Source: Arthrobacter silvisoli
Lineage (GTDB): Bacteria; Actinomycetota; Actinomycetes; Actinomycetales; Micrococcaceae
Length of the DNA stretch: 64,000 bases
Direction: 5' to 3'
Assembly (NCBI RefSeq): GCF_003369445.1
Contig: NZ_QRCU01000059.1
Span: 62,001-126,000 of the forward strand
Part shown: piece after piece, positions 17,235-26,081 of the stretch
Numbering within the stretch: the first letter of the stretch is position 1
Layout of the letters: each line of letters starts with the position of its first letter
Program-made: the position numbers and the translations under genes
Notes under the pieces: generated by a model
What the model was told of the DNA's origin: nothing
Databases searched by the model: none
What the model saw: the letters and a program-made list of their open reading frames with translations, nothing else

Positions 17235-17295
17235 CGAACTGGCAGCAGATGCCCTTTGAATCGAGTTCAGGGGTCATCTGCTGCCAGTTCGCGCT
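17231..17295. repeat. Intergenic palindromic repeat, family A copy 1
   Basis: Perfect 21-bp arms (17231-17251 and 17275-17295, core GCGAACTGGCAGCAGATG) around a 23-nt centre that is itself nearly self-complementary, so the whole 65 bp is close to one palindrome. It lies between the convergent MFS and aceB genes and could terminate both. A related element occurs at 22508-22571. Confidence 0.85.
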
Positions 17296-17388
17296 GGAGG
17301 AAAGGGGCGGTCCGCCGCCGGGCTGCTTCCCCGGCCTTCGGGGTCACTTGTTGCGAAGAGTGCAGGCAGCCCGGCTGGCGGAAATTTT

Positions 17389-19041
17389 CTAGGCGGCGAT
17401 CAGTTCTTCCTGGCTGGCTTCTTCTTTGGCTTCGGTGAGGAAGCGGGCGTAGGCCGGGATGGTCAGGAAGGTGGGGAAGTCCTCGGCGAGGGTGACTTCT
17501 TCGAAGATGCTGCGGGCGTCGGTGAAGCGGTCGCCGTCGAAGCGTTCCAGCCGGGCGAACTCCTCATCCAGCATGTCCTCCACCCATTCGCGGGTGATGA
17601 TGTCGCCGTGTTCGGTGATGGCGTGGGAGTGGATCCATTGCCAGAGCTGGGAGCGGGAGATTTCCGCGGTGGCGGCGTCTTCCATGAGGTTGTGGATGGC
17701 CACGGCACCGTTGCCGCGCAGCCACGATTCGATGTAGCGGATCCCCACCTCGATGTTGATGCGGACACCCTGCTCGGTGATGTTTCCCTCGGTGGTGGAA
17801 ATGTCGATCAGCGCGCGGTCGTCGGGTGTCACGTCCTCGCGGGAGCGGTCCAGCTGGTTCTGACGCTCGCCGAGGACGGCGTCGAACACTTCGCGGCAGA
17901 CCGGCACCAGGTCCGGGTGGGCGACCCAGGAGCCGTCGAAACCGTCGTTGGCTTCGCGGGTCTTGTCCGCGCGGACCTTCTCGAAGGAGGCCGTGTTGGC
18001 GGCCTTGTCCTTGCGGTTGGGCACGGCGGCGGCCATGCCGCCGATCGCCATGGCGCCGCGGCGGTGGCAGGCGCGCACCAGTTGTTCGGTGTAGGAGCGC
18101 ATGAAGGGCTGGGTCATGCTGACCTGGCCGCGGTCCGGGAGGACGAAGCGCGGGCCGCGGGTCCGGAAGTTCTTGATCAGCGAGAAGATGTAGTCCCAGC
18201 GGCCGGCGTTCAGGCCTGCGGCGTGGTCGCGCAGTTCGTAGAGGATTTCCTCCATCTCGAACGCGGCCGTGATGGTCTCGATCAGCACGGTGGCGCGGAT
18301 GGTGCCCTGCGGGATGCCGAGCAGGTCCTGGGCCAGGACGAAGATGTCGTTCCACAGCCGGGCTTCGAGGTGGTTCTCGATCTTCGGCAGGTAGAAGTAT
18401 GGTCCGCGGCCTTGGGCGAGCAGGCGCCGGGCGTTGTGGAAGAAGAACAGGCCGAAGTCCACGATGCCGCCGGCGATCGGCTTGCCGTCGATCAGCATGT
18501 GCTTCTCCGGCAGGTGCCAGCCACGCGGACGGACCACGATGGTGGGCAGCTCCTGGTTATCCCGCAGCCGGTATTCCTTGCCTTCCGGGGAGGTGAAGTC
18601 GATGCGGCGCTCCAGCGCGTCGGTCAGGTTGAGCTGGCCCTGGATGACGTTGCGCCACGTGGGGGTGGAGGAGTCCTCCATGTCCGCCAGCCACACCTTG
18701 GCGCCAGAGTTCAGCGCGTTGATGGTCATCTTCCGGTCCACGGGCCCGGTGATTTCCACCCGGCGGTCCTCCAGGCCCGGGGCCGGGGGAGCGACCCGCC
18801 AGTTCGGGTCGTTGCGGACGCTCTCGGTTTCGGGCAGGAACCGCGGATCCTGGCCCGAAGCGATCTGGGCCCGGCGCGTGTGGCGGGCCTGCATCAGCTC
18901 CTGGCGCCGTTCCGACGTCGCCCGGTGCAGCTTCGCGACGAAATCCAGGGCGTCCGGAGTAAGCACCTCGGTCTGCCGGCAGATCGGCTGCGCGGTCAGG
19001 GTGATGCCGTTGATGGTGAAGCTGTCGGTGAAGCTGTTCAT
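17389..19041 (-). CDS. aceB: Malate synthase A
   Basis: Glyoxylate-shunt enzyme condensing glyoxylate with acetyl-CoA to malate, 550 aa, the usual length for the short A form. Signatures seen: the active-site stretch [15 protein letters not shown], the [14 protein letters not shown] region, the segment [13 protein letters not shown] and the C-terminal [19 protein letters not shown]. The start was placed at ATG 19041 because AGGAGAG lies 6 nt upstream and the protein starts MNSFTDSF; the open frame extends upstream into the repeat-rich spacer. Cytoplasmic. It lies downstream of aceA on the same strand but 445 nt apart, so it probably has its own promoter. Confidence 0.96.
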   Translation of the reverse strand: MNSFTDSFTINGITLTAQPICRQTEVLTPDALDFVAKLHRATSERRQELMQARHTRRAQIASGQDPRFLPETESVRNDPNWRVAPPAPGLEDRRVEITGPVDRKMTINALNSGAKVWLADMEDSSTPTWRNVIQGQLNLTDALERRIDFTSPEGKEYRLRDNQELPTIVVRPRGWHLPEKHMLIDGKPIAGGIVDFGLFFFHNARRLLAQGRGPYFYLPKIENHLEARLWNDIFVLAQDLLGIPQGTIRATVLIETITAAFEMEEILYELRDHAAGLNAGRWDYIFSLIKNFRTRGPRFVLPDRGQVSMTQPFMRSYTEQLVRACHRRGAMAIGGMAAAVPNRKDKAANTASFEKVRADKTREANDGFDGSWVAHPDLVPVCREVFDAVLGERQNQLDRSREDVTPDDRALIDISTTEGNITEQGVRINIEVGIRYIESWLRGNGAVAIHNLMEDAATAEISRSQLWQWIHSHAITEHGDIITREWVEDMLDEEFARLERFDGDRFTDARSIFEEVTLAEDFPTFLTIPAYARFLTEAKEEASQEELIAA

Positions 19042-19088
19042 GTCGATCTCTCCTCTGAGAAGCAAATGTTCGACGGCGGCCTGCTTGG

Positions 19089-19454
19089 CTTGGGTGCCGG
19101 AACTCCGGTCACTTTGCGTGCCGGATCTCTGCTCACCTTCGGCCTGCGGACCGGCATTGCTCTGCCTGCTATTCCCCACGCCCCGGTATCGACCTCGCTG
19201 AGCGAGGACGATACCGGGACGCAGGGCCCCTTTTACGCAGGCTGCCGCAATACCGGCCTCTCCGGCCTAGTGCGTCAGGCAACTTCCGTACGCCGGGCAA
19301 AAGTGATCCGGAAGCGTGCGTAAAAGGGGCCCTGTCTCCGTCCTCGGCCGAGCTTTGCGAGGCCACAGGACGGGGATGGGGATTAGCACGCGGAGGATCG
19401 CTTTTCCCGGCACCCAAGGTGAGGGGAACCGGTCCGCAGGCCGGCGGTGAGCAG
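19089..19454. repeat. Complex inverted-repeat region between aceA and aceB
   Basis: The 445-nt spacer holds three pairs of inverted repeats: CTTGGGTGCCGG at 19089-19100 inverted at 19407-19418 (12/12); a 26-mer at 19129-19154 inverted at 19429-19454 (24/26); and GGGCCCCTTTTACGCA at 19224-19239 inverted at 19317-19332 (16/16). The outer pairs are not nested in simple mirror order, so this is not one hairpin. No convincing gene is present. It may be a degenerate mobile or repetitive element, and it may attenuate read-through from aceA into aceB. Confidence 0.8.
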
Positions 19455-19486
19455 GTGCCCAACCGGCCGTCGTCGAGCGGTAAGTG

Positions 19487-20830
19487 TTAGTGGAACTGGC
19501 CTTCTTCGGTGGATCCCACCAGGGCCAGGGTGGACGCGTTCGGGTTGAGCGCGGTGGCGATGTCGTCGAAGTAGCCGGTGCCGACTTCGCGCTGGTGCTT
19601 GGTTGCGGTGTAGCCGCGGGATTCGGAGGCGAATTCCTTTTCCTGGAGTTCGACGTAGGCGCTCATGCCTTCACGGGCGTAGCCGTGGGCGAGGTCGAAC
19701 ATCGAGTAGTTCAGGGCGTGGAATCCGGCCAGGGTGATGAACTGGAAGGTGAAGCCCATGGCGCCGAGTTCGCGCTGGAACTTCGCGATGGTGGCGTCGT
19801 CGAGGTGCTTGCGCCAGTTGAAGGACGGCGAGCAGTTGTAGGAGAGCATCTGGTCCGGGAACTCGGACTTGACGGCTTCGGCGAACTTACGGGCCAGTTC
19901 CAGGTCCGGGGTGCCGGTCTCCATCCAGATGAGGTCGGAGTACGGGGCGTAGGCCTTGGCGCGGGCGATGCAGGGTTCGATGCCGTTGCGGACCTTGTAG
20001 AAGCCTTCGGCCGTACGAACCGGCTGTCCTCCCTCACGGAGGATGAACTCGCGGTCGCGTTCGTCGACGTCGGAGGTGATCAGGGTGGCCGCCTCGGCGT
20101 CGGTGCGGGCGATGACGACGGTGGGGGTGCCGGCGACGTCGGCAGCCAGGCGGGCCGCGTTCAGCGTGCGGATGTGCTGCTGGGTGGGGATGAGGACCTT
20201 GCCGCCCAGGTGGCCGCACTTCTTTTCGGAGGCCAACTGGTCTTCCCAGTGAACGCCCGCGGCGCCGGCGGCGATCATGGACTTCATGAGTTCGTAGGCG
20301 TTGAGCGGACCGCCGAAGCCGGCCTCGGCGTCGGCGACGATCGGGACCAGCCAGTCCTCGACGGTCTTGATGCCCTCGGCGAATTCGATCTGGTCGGCAC
20401 GCAGCAAGGCGTTGTTGATGCGGCGGACCACCTGGGGGACCGAGTTCGCCGGGTACAGCGACTGGTCCGGGTAGGTGTGGCCGGAGAGGTTGGCATCTGC
20501 GGCAACCTGCCAGCCCGACAGGTAGATGGCGCGCAGTCCGGCCTTGACCTGCTGCACCGCCTGGTTGCCGGTGAGGGCGCCGAGGGCGTTGGTGTAGCCG
20601 CCGTGGGGGGCCTCTTCGGTGAGCTGCTTCCACAGCTTCTCGGAACCGCGGCGGGCCAGGGTGTGCTCTTCGGAGACCCGGCCTCGGAGGCGCACGACGT
20701 CGGCGGCCGGGTAATCACGGGTGACGCCTTCCCAGCGCGGGTTGGCAGCCCATTCAAGTTCCAGCGCTGCAGCCTGCTCGCCTGCTGTTTCCTGAGCGGA
20801 ACGTTCTGCTGGTTCAAACGATGCGGTCAT
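19487..20830 (-). CDS. aceA: Isocitrate lyase
   Basis: First enzyme of the glyoxylate shunt, cleaving isocitrate to succinate and glyoxylate; 447 aa, typical length for the bacterial form. The catalytic signature KKCGH (in [15 protein letters not shown]), [12 protein letters not shown] and [16 protein letters not shown] are all present. ATG 20830 with AAGGAG 7 nt upstream. It is divergent from the ramB-like regulator at 21002; the gap carries an inverted pair of AGAACT-N3-TTTCT boxes, so control by that regulator is likely. Expected to be induced on acetate, fatty acids or other C2 sources. Confidence 0.97.
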   Translation of the reverse strand: MTASFEPAERSAQETAGEQAAALELEWAANPRWEGVTRDYPAADVVRLRGRVSEEHTLARRGSEKLWKQLTEEAPHGGYTNALGALTGNQAVQQVKAGLRAIYLSGWQVAADANLSGHTYPDQSLYPANSVPQVVRRINNALLRADQIEFAEGIKTVEDWLVPIVADAEAGFGGPLNAYELMKSMIAAGAAGVHWEDQLASEKKCGHLGGKVLIPTQQHIRTLNAARLAADVAGTPTVVIARTDAEAATLITSDVDERDREFILREGGQPVRTAEGFYKVRNGIEPCIARAKAYAPYSDLIWMETGTPDLELARKFAEAVKSEFPDQMLSYNCSPSFNWRKHLDDATIAKFQRELGAMGFTFQFITLAGFHALNYSMFDLAHGYAREGMSAYVELQEKEFASESRGYTATKHQREVGTGYFDDIATALNPNASTLALVGSTEEGQFH

Positions 20831-20919
20831 TGCATGTCTCCTTGGTGGTGCCGGGGCCGGCCCCCGCTGCGTCGTTGCTGCGTCAGCCGGCTGACCCGGG
20901 AGCTGTATTCCTCTTCGTG

Positions 20920-20984
20920 AGAACTACTTTTCTGCACTTTCAAGTGGGTCGCTAGGGGAAAACTATGGAAAGAAATACAGTTCT
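20920..20984. promoter_or_regulatory. Inverted pair of AGAACT-N3-TTTCT boxes (putative RamB-type operator)
   Basis: In the aceA/ramB gap the box AGAACTACTTTTCT (from 20920) recurs inverted as AGAACTGTATTTCT on the minus strand (within 20968-20984), about 35 nt apart. The shared pattern is AGAACT-N3-TTTCT. It differs from the published corynebacterial RamB site, so regulator assignment is inference from position. Confidence 0.6.
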
Positions 20985-21001
20985 TCGCGTATTCTCAAGA
21001 A

Positions 21002-22486
21002 ATGTCGCCTGTGAGCTGGAACCGCGAAGTCGCATCGCCGCCCTCGTCCGCTGCGTCCCCCGAACTGGACGTCATCAGCCTCGGCCGCCGTGTGCGGCAT
21101 CTGCGCAAGCAGGCCGGCCTGACGCTCGATGACTTGAGTGCCGCCGTCGGGACCGCCCCCAGCCAGCTGAGCCTGATCGAGAACGGCAAGCGCGAACCCA
21201 AACTCGGCCTCCTCCAGGGCCTGGCCGGGGCGCTCAACGTGAGCATCGACCAACTCCTCGGAGCCGAGCCGCCCAGCCGCCGCGCAGCCCTGGAAATCGA
21301 ACTGGAGCGCTACCAGCGCGGACCCCTCTACGAGTCGCTCAAGCTGCCGAAGATCCGCGTCAGCTCGCGGCTTCCGCTTGACGTGCTCGAGGCGCAGGTG
21401 GGACTGCTGCAGGAGCTCGAACGCAAGATGAACGAGCAGGTGGCGACGCCGGAGGAAGCCCGCCGCGCGAACGGTGAGTTGCGTGCCATGATGCGTGAGC
21501 GCGGGAACTACTTCCCGGAGTACGAGGCCGAGGCACAGAAGGTGCTGCGGCAGGTCGGTTACAGCGGCGGGCCGTTGAGCCAGCACGTTATTGCCGACAT
21601 CGCGGAGAAGCTCGGATTCACCTTGCACCATGTGGGCGATCTGCCGCATTCCACCCGTTCCGTGACGGATTTGAAGAACCGCAGAATTTACCTGACGCAG
21701 AACCAGCGGCAGGATCACGACCCGCGTTCGGTGCTCCTGCAGGCCCTGGGACACTACGTGCTAGGCCACGAGACCCCGCGCAACTACGGTGATTTCCTGG
21801 CCCAGCGCGTGGCCACCAACTATTTCGCCGCGGCCCTGCTGCTGCCGGAACAGGCCACCGTTGAATTCCTGCAAAAGGCCAAGGCGGCCAAGGAAATCGC
21901 GGTGGAGGACATCCGGGACGCGTTTGCGGTGTCGTACGAGACGGCCGCGCACCGGTTCACGAACCTTGCCACGAAGCACCTGGGCATCACCACGCACTTC
22001 CAGAAGACCCACCAGAGCGGGATCATCTACAAGGCCTACGAGAACGACGGGGTGAACTTCCCGCAGGACCACACCGGCGCCATCGAGGGCCAGCCTTCGT
22101 GCAAAGCCTGGACCTCGCGTGCCGTGTTCGACGTGCCGGACAAGTTCAGCGCCTACTCCCAGTACACCGACACGCCGTCGGGCACCTACTGGTGCACCGC
22201 GCGCACGGAGCGGTCGGCGTCGGGCCAGTTCTCGCTGTCCATCGGCGTGCCGTACCAGCATGTGAAATGGTTCCGCGGGAGGGAGACGACGGCGCGCGCC
22301 ACGTCGACCTGCCCGGATCCGGCCTGTTGCAAACGGCCGCCGGCCGCGCTTGCGTCCGAATGGGCGGGCAACGCCTGGCCCTCGGCCCGCGCCCACTCGC
22401 ACCTGCTCGCCGCGATGCCGCCCGGGGCGTTCCCGGGCGTGGATGAGACCGAGGTGTACGCCTTCCTGCAGGCCCACTCGGGGTAG
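21002..22486 (+). CDS. ramB: XRE-family regulator with ImmA/IrrE-like domain, RamB-type
   Basis: A 494-aa regulator with an N-terminal XRE helix-turn-helix (residues about 28-80, LRKQAGLTLDDLSAAVGTAPSQLSL), a middle ImmA/IrrE-like domain and a C-terminal DUF2083 domain with several Cys (WCTARTE; CPDPACC). In the middle domain the zinc-protease HExxH motif is replaced by QALGHYVLGH, so peptidase activity is unlikely. Corynebacterial RamB of this architecture represses aceA and aceB; the divergent position next to aceA supports the same role. ATG 21002 has no clear Shine-Dalgarno. Effector unknown. Confidence 0.9.
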   Translation: MSPVSWNREVASPPSSAASPELDVISLGRRVRHLRKQAGLTLDDLSAAVGTAPSQLSLIENGKREPKLGLLQGLAGALNVSIDQLLGAEPPSRRAALEIELERYQRGPLYESLKLPKIRVSSRLPLDVLEAQVGLLQELERKMNEQVATPEEARRANGELRAMMRERGNYFPEYEAEAQKVLRQVGYSGGPLSQHVIADIAEKLGFTLHHVGDLPHSTRSVTDLKNRRIYLTQNQRQDHDPRSVLLQALGHYVLGHETPRNYGDFLAQRVATNYFAAALLLPEQATVEFLQKAKAAKEIAVEDIRDAFAVSYETAAHRFTNLATKHLGITTHFQKTHQSGIIYKAYENDGVNFPQDHTGAIEGQPSCKAWTSRAVFDVPDKFSAYSQYTDTPSGTYWCTARTERSASGQFSLSIGVPYQHVKWFRGRETTARATSTCPDPACCKRPPAALASEWAGNAWPSARAHSHLLAAMPPGAFPGVDETEVYAFLQAHSG

Positions 22487-22507
22487 CTTTCTCCGCGCCC
22501 GAAGATT

Positions 22508-22571
22508 CGTGCGAACTGGCAGTTGTCGCCCTTAAATCCGCGAAAACAGGGCATTATCTGCCAGTTCGCGC
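22508..22571. repeat. Intergenic palindromic repeat, family A copy 2
   Basis: Arms GCGAACTGGCAG (22511-22522) and CTGCCAGTTCGC (22558-22569) plus an inner GCCCT/AGGGC pair. It shares the arm sequence and inner GCCC/GGG pairing with the element at 17231-17295. It lies between ramB and the amino-acid permease and may act as terminator of ramB. Confidence 0.8.
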
Positions 22572-22673
22572 AAGTCAAGCAAGGCCAAGCCCTCTTTTGT
22601 ACGGCGGCCTCTTCTTTCACATAGGATGCCGTGTGCCCTCCGGGCGCTGCACTCCCTGAAGAAAGAAGTACCC

Positions 22674-24101
22674 ATGCCAGCCGAGACCCAAGGCGCAAAA
22701 ACCCACGGACCCAAGAAGCTCCGTTCCAGGCACGTCACCATGATCACCCTCGGTGGCATCATCGGTTCCAGCCTCTTCGTGGGCTCCGCCAACGTGATCC
22801 ACGCGGTGGGCCCTGCAGCCGTGATCTCCTACCTGATCGGCGGCCTGCTGGTCTTCCTCGCCATGCGCATGCTGGGCGAAATGGCAGCGGCACGTCCCGC
22901 CGTCGGCTCCTTCATGGAGTACGCCCGCGTCGGCCTGGGCGACTGGGCCGGCTACTTCGTGGGCTGGCTGTACTGGTACTTCTGGGTGGGCGTGATCGCC
23001 TACGAGGCCGTGGTGGGCGGGTCCATCCTGCACGGCTGGGTCCCCTCGATTCCGCAGTGGATCTTCTCGGTGCTGCTGCTCCTGGTCTTCACCGGCGCCA
23101 ACCTGGTGTCCCTGCGCTCCTTCGGTGAAACCGAGTTCTGGCTGGCCAGCATCAAGGTGGCCGCGATCGTGGTCTTCCTGGGGGTGGGCGTGCTCTTCGC
23201 CCTCGGCCTGTGGCCCAACGCCCGGTTTGCCGTCCCGAACCTGTGGGAGCACGGCGGCTTCATGCCCGAGGGCTTCGGCGCCGTGATCGGCGGCGTGGCG
23301 ATCGTGATCTTCTCCTACTTCGGCACCGAAATCGCCGTCATGGCCGCTTCCGAATCCGAGGACCCGGCCAAGGGCGTCCGGCAGGCCACCAGCACCGTGA
23401 TCTGGCGGATCCTGATCTTCTTCGTGGGCGCGGTCCTGCTTATTGTCACCATCGTCCCGTGGAACCAGCTGCCCGATCCCAAGGAGAAGGCACCCTTCGC
23501 CTACCTCTTCAGCCTCTACGGCCTGCCCGGTGCCGACGTCGTGATGAGCGCCGTGATCCTTACCGCCGTGTGCTCGGTGCTGAACTCCGGCCTGTACTCG
23601 GCGGCCCGCATGTTCTCCTCCATCGCCGGGCAGGGCTACGCGCCGAAGATCATCGCCCGCAAGTCTTCCACCGGTATTCCGGTAGTGGCCGTTATCGCCT
23701 CCACGCTGGGCGGATACGCCGCCGTCGTCATCAACTTCACGGCGCCGGATTCGGGCATCTTCGACTTCATCATGAACTCCGCCGGACTGGTGGCGCTGTT
23801 CGTCTACGCGTTCATCGCCCTGACCCAGCTGCGCACCCGGGCACGCATGACCCCGGAGGAAACCGCGTCCCTGAAGCTGCGCATGTGGCTGCACCCCTGG
23901 CTGGGGATCCTGGTGATCGCCGCCGTCGCCGGCATCGTGGTGGTCATGCTGTTCTCCAGCGACTCCGGCCGCACCCAGGTGTGGACCTCGCTGGTCTCCG
24001 TGGCGGTGCTCGCCGCGTTCTGGCCGCTGGTGAACAACAAGCTCAAGGCCCGCCGCGCGGCGGCCGAAGACGACCAGGAAGCGGTAGTCGCCTCGAAGTA
24101 A
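22674..24101 (+). CDS. Amino acid permease (APC superfamily, GabP/AroP type)
   Basis: A 475-aa secondary transporter with about 12 membrane segments. The first segment carries the APC signature (MITLGGIIGSSLFVGSANVI) and residues about 155-185 match the ETEFWLASIKVAAIVVFL motif of the gamma-aminobutyrate/aromatic amino acid permease group. Start ATG 22674 was chosen since homologues begin with a short polar N-terminus and AAGAAAGAAG precedes it; an upstream in-frame start adds 16 unlikely residues. Monocistronic. Substrate is an amino acid, but which one is not readable. Confidence 0.9.
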   Translation: MPAETQGAKTHGPKKLRSRHVTMITLGGIIGSSLFVGSANVIHAVGPAAVISYLIGGLLVFLAMRMLGEMAAARPAVGSFMEYARVGLGDWAGYFVGWLYWYFWVGVIAYEAVVGGSILHGWVPSIPQWIFSVLLLLVFTGANLVSLRSFGETEFWLASIKVAAIVVFLGVGVLFALGLWPNARFAVPNLWEHGGFMPEGFGAVIGGVAIVIFSYFGTEIAVMAASESEDPAKGVRQATSTVIWRILIFFVGAVLLIVTIVPWNQLPDPKEKAPFAYLFSLYGLPGADVVMSAVILTAVCSVLNSGLYSAARMFSSIAGQGYAPKIIARKSSTGIPVVAVIASTLGGYAAVVINFTAPDSGIFDFIMNSAGLVALFVYAFIALTQLRTRARMTPEETASLKLRMWLHPWLGILVIAAVAGIVVVMLFSSDSGRTQVWTSLVSVAVLAAFWPLVNNKLKARRAAAEDDQEAVVASK

Positions 24102-24177
24102 CGGCGCCTGGGTGACGTATGCGGAATCGAAAGCGAAGCGAGCCGCAAACGTGACCGGCTCTCCATGGCCTCGTCGC

Positions 24178-24209
24178 GTGGTGGCTGCTTGACTGAAAGC
24201 AGTCACCAC
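24178..24209 (+). promoter_or_regulatory. Hairpin just upstream of serpin ribosome-binding site
   Basis: GTGGTGGCTGCTT (24178-24190) pairs with AAGCAGTCACCAC (24197-24209) with one mismatch around a 6-nt loop. It ends a few nt before the GGGAGGG Shine-Dalgarno of the serpin gene. It could be the end of the preceding transcription unit or a leader structure affecting translation. Confidence 0.55.
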
Positions 24210-24224
24210 CGCGGGAGGGCAGCC

Positions 24225-25523
24225 ATGAAGACCAGGAATCTTGCCCGGATAGTCGCATGGGGGACCGCCATTGTGTTGACCGCCTGCGCGCCGCAGCCTG
24301 CACCCCACGCGGCCCCGGCTCTCCTGAAGGCCGACGTCGAACGGGTTGCGGCCAGCATTTCGGCGTACCCGAAGCAGCTGGCGGCCTACCGCACCTCGGC
24401 CCTCAAGCTCGGAACGACGCTGCTCGCCGACGGCGGCGAGGAAGCCAACGGGAACGTCATCTCCTCGCCCGGGAGCCTGCTCATCGCCCTGTCGATGCTG
24501 CGCGCCGGCGCGTCCGGGGCGAGCGCCGCCGAAATGGACAAAGTGCTCAGCCTCCCCGCCGCTGCGCGCGACGAATCCATGAACGCGCTGCTCGCCACGC
24601 TCGAAAAGTACGACGGCGACCCCGCCTCGGTGGACGAGGACAACCCGCCGCGCAAACCGGTCATGCACGTTGCCAACGGCCTCTTCATCCACAAGGACAC
24701 GCCCACCGGCCAGGCCTACCTGGACACCCTGGCCAGGCACTATGGCACCGGCGTATACCCCGTGGACTTCCGGAACGCCGCGGTGACCGAGCCAGCCATC
24801 GACGCCTGGGTGGATAAGAACACCGGCGGCCGGATCAAGAAGGCCCCGGTGAAATTCGACCCGAAGGACACCTTCAGCCTGCTGAACGCCGTGTACCTCG
24901 CCGCGGCCTGGAACGTGCCGTTCGACCCCGGGAACACCCGGGACCGGGCCTTCACCACGGCAGCCGGCGAAGTGCTCAACGTGCCCACCATGGACGGCAC
25001 CGTGAGCGTGGCCTACGCGCAGGGCAAGGGCTGGCAGGCCGTCGAGCTGCCCTACGCGGAAGGTTTCACCATGCGGCTCGTGCTCCCGGACAGGCTTTCG
25101 ACGGGGCAGGCTGCGGTCCCTTCAGACACCCTCGACGCCGGGACACTCGCCCGGGTGGCAGAGGCACTCGGGCGGGCGTCGCCGTCGCCCGTTGAGATCA
25201 AGCTGCCCAAGTGGGACCACAAGAGCAAGTTCGACCTCAAGAAGATGCTCATCCGGATGGGCTTGAAAGAGACCTTCAGCACCACCACCGACTTCAACGC
25301 CATCCAGCCGGGGATGTTCCTCACCGCGGCGGCGCAGGCCGCCAACATCACGGTGGCCGAGAAGGGCACCGTTGCCGCTGCCGTCACGCAGATCAACGCC
25401 CGGGACAGTGCTGCCATGCCGCCCCCGCAGAGCATCTCCTTTGACCGCCCGTTCCACTACGAGATCGTGCACGTGGAGACGGGCCTGCCCCTGTTCATGG
25501 GCCAGGTGGCAGACCCGCGGTAA
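24225..25523 (+). CDS. Serpin-family protease inhibitor, lipoprotein
   Basis: A 432-aa serine protease inhibitor homologue. A signal peptide with lipobox (VLTAC, Cys21) predicts anchoring on the outer face of the membrane. Conserved serpin features run from SSPGSLLIALSMLRAGA (about residues 85-101), through NAVYLAAAW, to the hinge EKGTVAAAVT (about 379-388), whose small residues fit an inhibitory serpin, and the C-terminal FDRPFHYEI and LFMGQV signatures. Counting from the hinge puts P1 near Ser/Arg in NARDSAAM, so a trypsin- or subtilisin-like target is possible. ATG 24225 has GGGAGGG upstream. Serpins are uncommon in bacteria; the target protease is unknown. Confidence 0.92.
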   Translation: MKTRNLARIVAWGTAIVLTACAPQPAPHAAPALLKADVERVAASISAYPKQLAAYRTSALKLGTTLLADGGEEANGNVISSPGSLLIALSMLRAGASGASAAEMDKVLSLPAAARDESMNALLATLEKYDGDPASVDEDNPPRKPVMHVANGLFIHKDTPTGQAYLDTLARHYGTGVYPVDFRNAAVTEPAIDAWVDKNTGGRIKKAPVKFDPKDTFSLLNAVYLAAAWNVPFDPGNTRDRAFTTAAGEVLNVPTMDGTVSVAYAQGKGWQAVELPYAEGFTMRLVLPDRLSTGQAAVPSDTLDAGTLARVAEALGRASPSPVEIKLPKWDHKSKFDLKKMLIRMGLKETFSTTTDFNAIQPGMFLTAAAQAANITVAEKGTVAAAVTQINARDSAAMPPPQSISFDRPFHYEIVHVETGLPLFMGQVADPR

Positions 25524-25549
25524 GCAGGCCGGTCGGGTGCCGGCGGGGA

Positions 25550-25669
25550 TTAGAGGGCGCCGCCCTGCCAGAGGGCATCGAACGGTGCGTTCGAGGACAC
25601 CCGGGCCTCGATGCCCGCGGTCACGAAAGCCTTCGCAGTCTTCGCCGCCTCCAGCGGCGTGGCGGTTGC
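25550..25669 (-). pseudogene. C-terminal remnant of a ThiD/PdxK-like kinase
   Basis: Thirty-nine codons ending at the TAA at 25550-25552 encode ATATPLEAAKTAKAFVTAG followed by IEARVSSNAPFDALWQGGAL. The first part resembles the last helix of ribokinase-fold HMP/pyridoxine kinases. There is no 5-prime part: immediately upstream in the same frame is the TAG stop of the small membrane-protein gene 25670-25990. It is read as a truncated remnant left after an insertion or deletion. Family assignment is from memory of the pattern and moderately sure. Confidence 0.45.
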
Positions 25670-25990
25670 CTAGGTCCAGTAGCTCGGGGCGATCGTCCAG
25701 ATGTACGCAAGCATCGCCAAGTATCCGATTCCACACGTCCAGGCGTAAGGCCACCTTGTTCGTTCTTGATCGGCCAACGGCTTAGCGTGGTGCCCACCCG
25801 CATTCGCGAATCTGGCTCGGAGGCCCGCTGGTTGGAGCCGGAACAGCAAGAGGGACCCGACGATCAGAACCGCGGCCAAGTAGGCAAAGACCGGTGTCCC
25901 TGCAAAATGCGTCAGGGGAGGCAATATGAGGGCTGTGAGGAGAGCCAGGCCATTGAACGCCACGTTGATTCGTTCCAGAACCTTGATCAC
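25670..25990 (-). CDS. Small hydrophobic membrane protein, unknown function
   Basis: A 106-residue open frame with three hydrophobic stretches (ALLTALILPPL, FAYLAAVLIVGSLLLF, CGIGYLAMLAYIWTIA) separated by basic loops, so a three-span membrane protein is plausible. GTG start at 25990 with GGAG about 9 nt upstream. The region 25670-26030 looks less GC-rich than its surroundings and abuts the truncated kinase remnant, which suggests recent acquisition. No family recognised; coding status is likely but not certain. Confidence 0.55.
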   Translation of the reverse strand: MIKVLERINVAFNGLALLTALILPPLTHFAGTPVFAYLAAVLIVGSLLLFRLQPAGLRARFANAGGHHAKPLADQERTRWPYAWTCGIGYLAMLAYIWTIAPSYWT

Positions 25991-26081
25991 TTGCGGCAGC
26001 TCCGTACGCAGTTGAATGCATCTTAGGCCGGGTTGGCGAAGCTGGGGACCCCTCCGACCTGCGGGTTCGCGACCCAGCCAC

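Noticed and set aside
19169..19462. 97-codon minus-strand open frame in the aceA-aceB gap
   Set aside because: It runs through the inverted repeats, has no motif, and its composition follows the repeats.
20831..21001. Canonical corynebacterial RamB site in the aceA/ramB gap
   Set aside because: No close match to the AAACTTTGCAAA-type sequence; only the AGAACT-N3-TTTCT boxes are present.
22617..24740. Long minus-strand open frame of about 700 codons opposite the permease and serpin
   Set aside because: His/Gly/Asp-rich shadow frame; the plus strand encodes a clear APC permease and serpin.
26023..26081. Short coding-looking tail after the TAXI gene (ends SFANPA)
   Set aside because: Too short and without a family match; it may be another remnant, but it cannot be supported.
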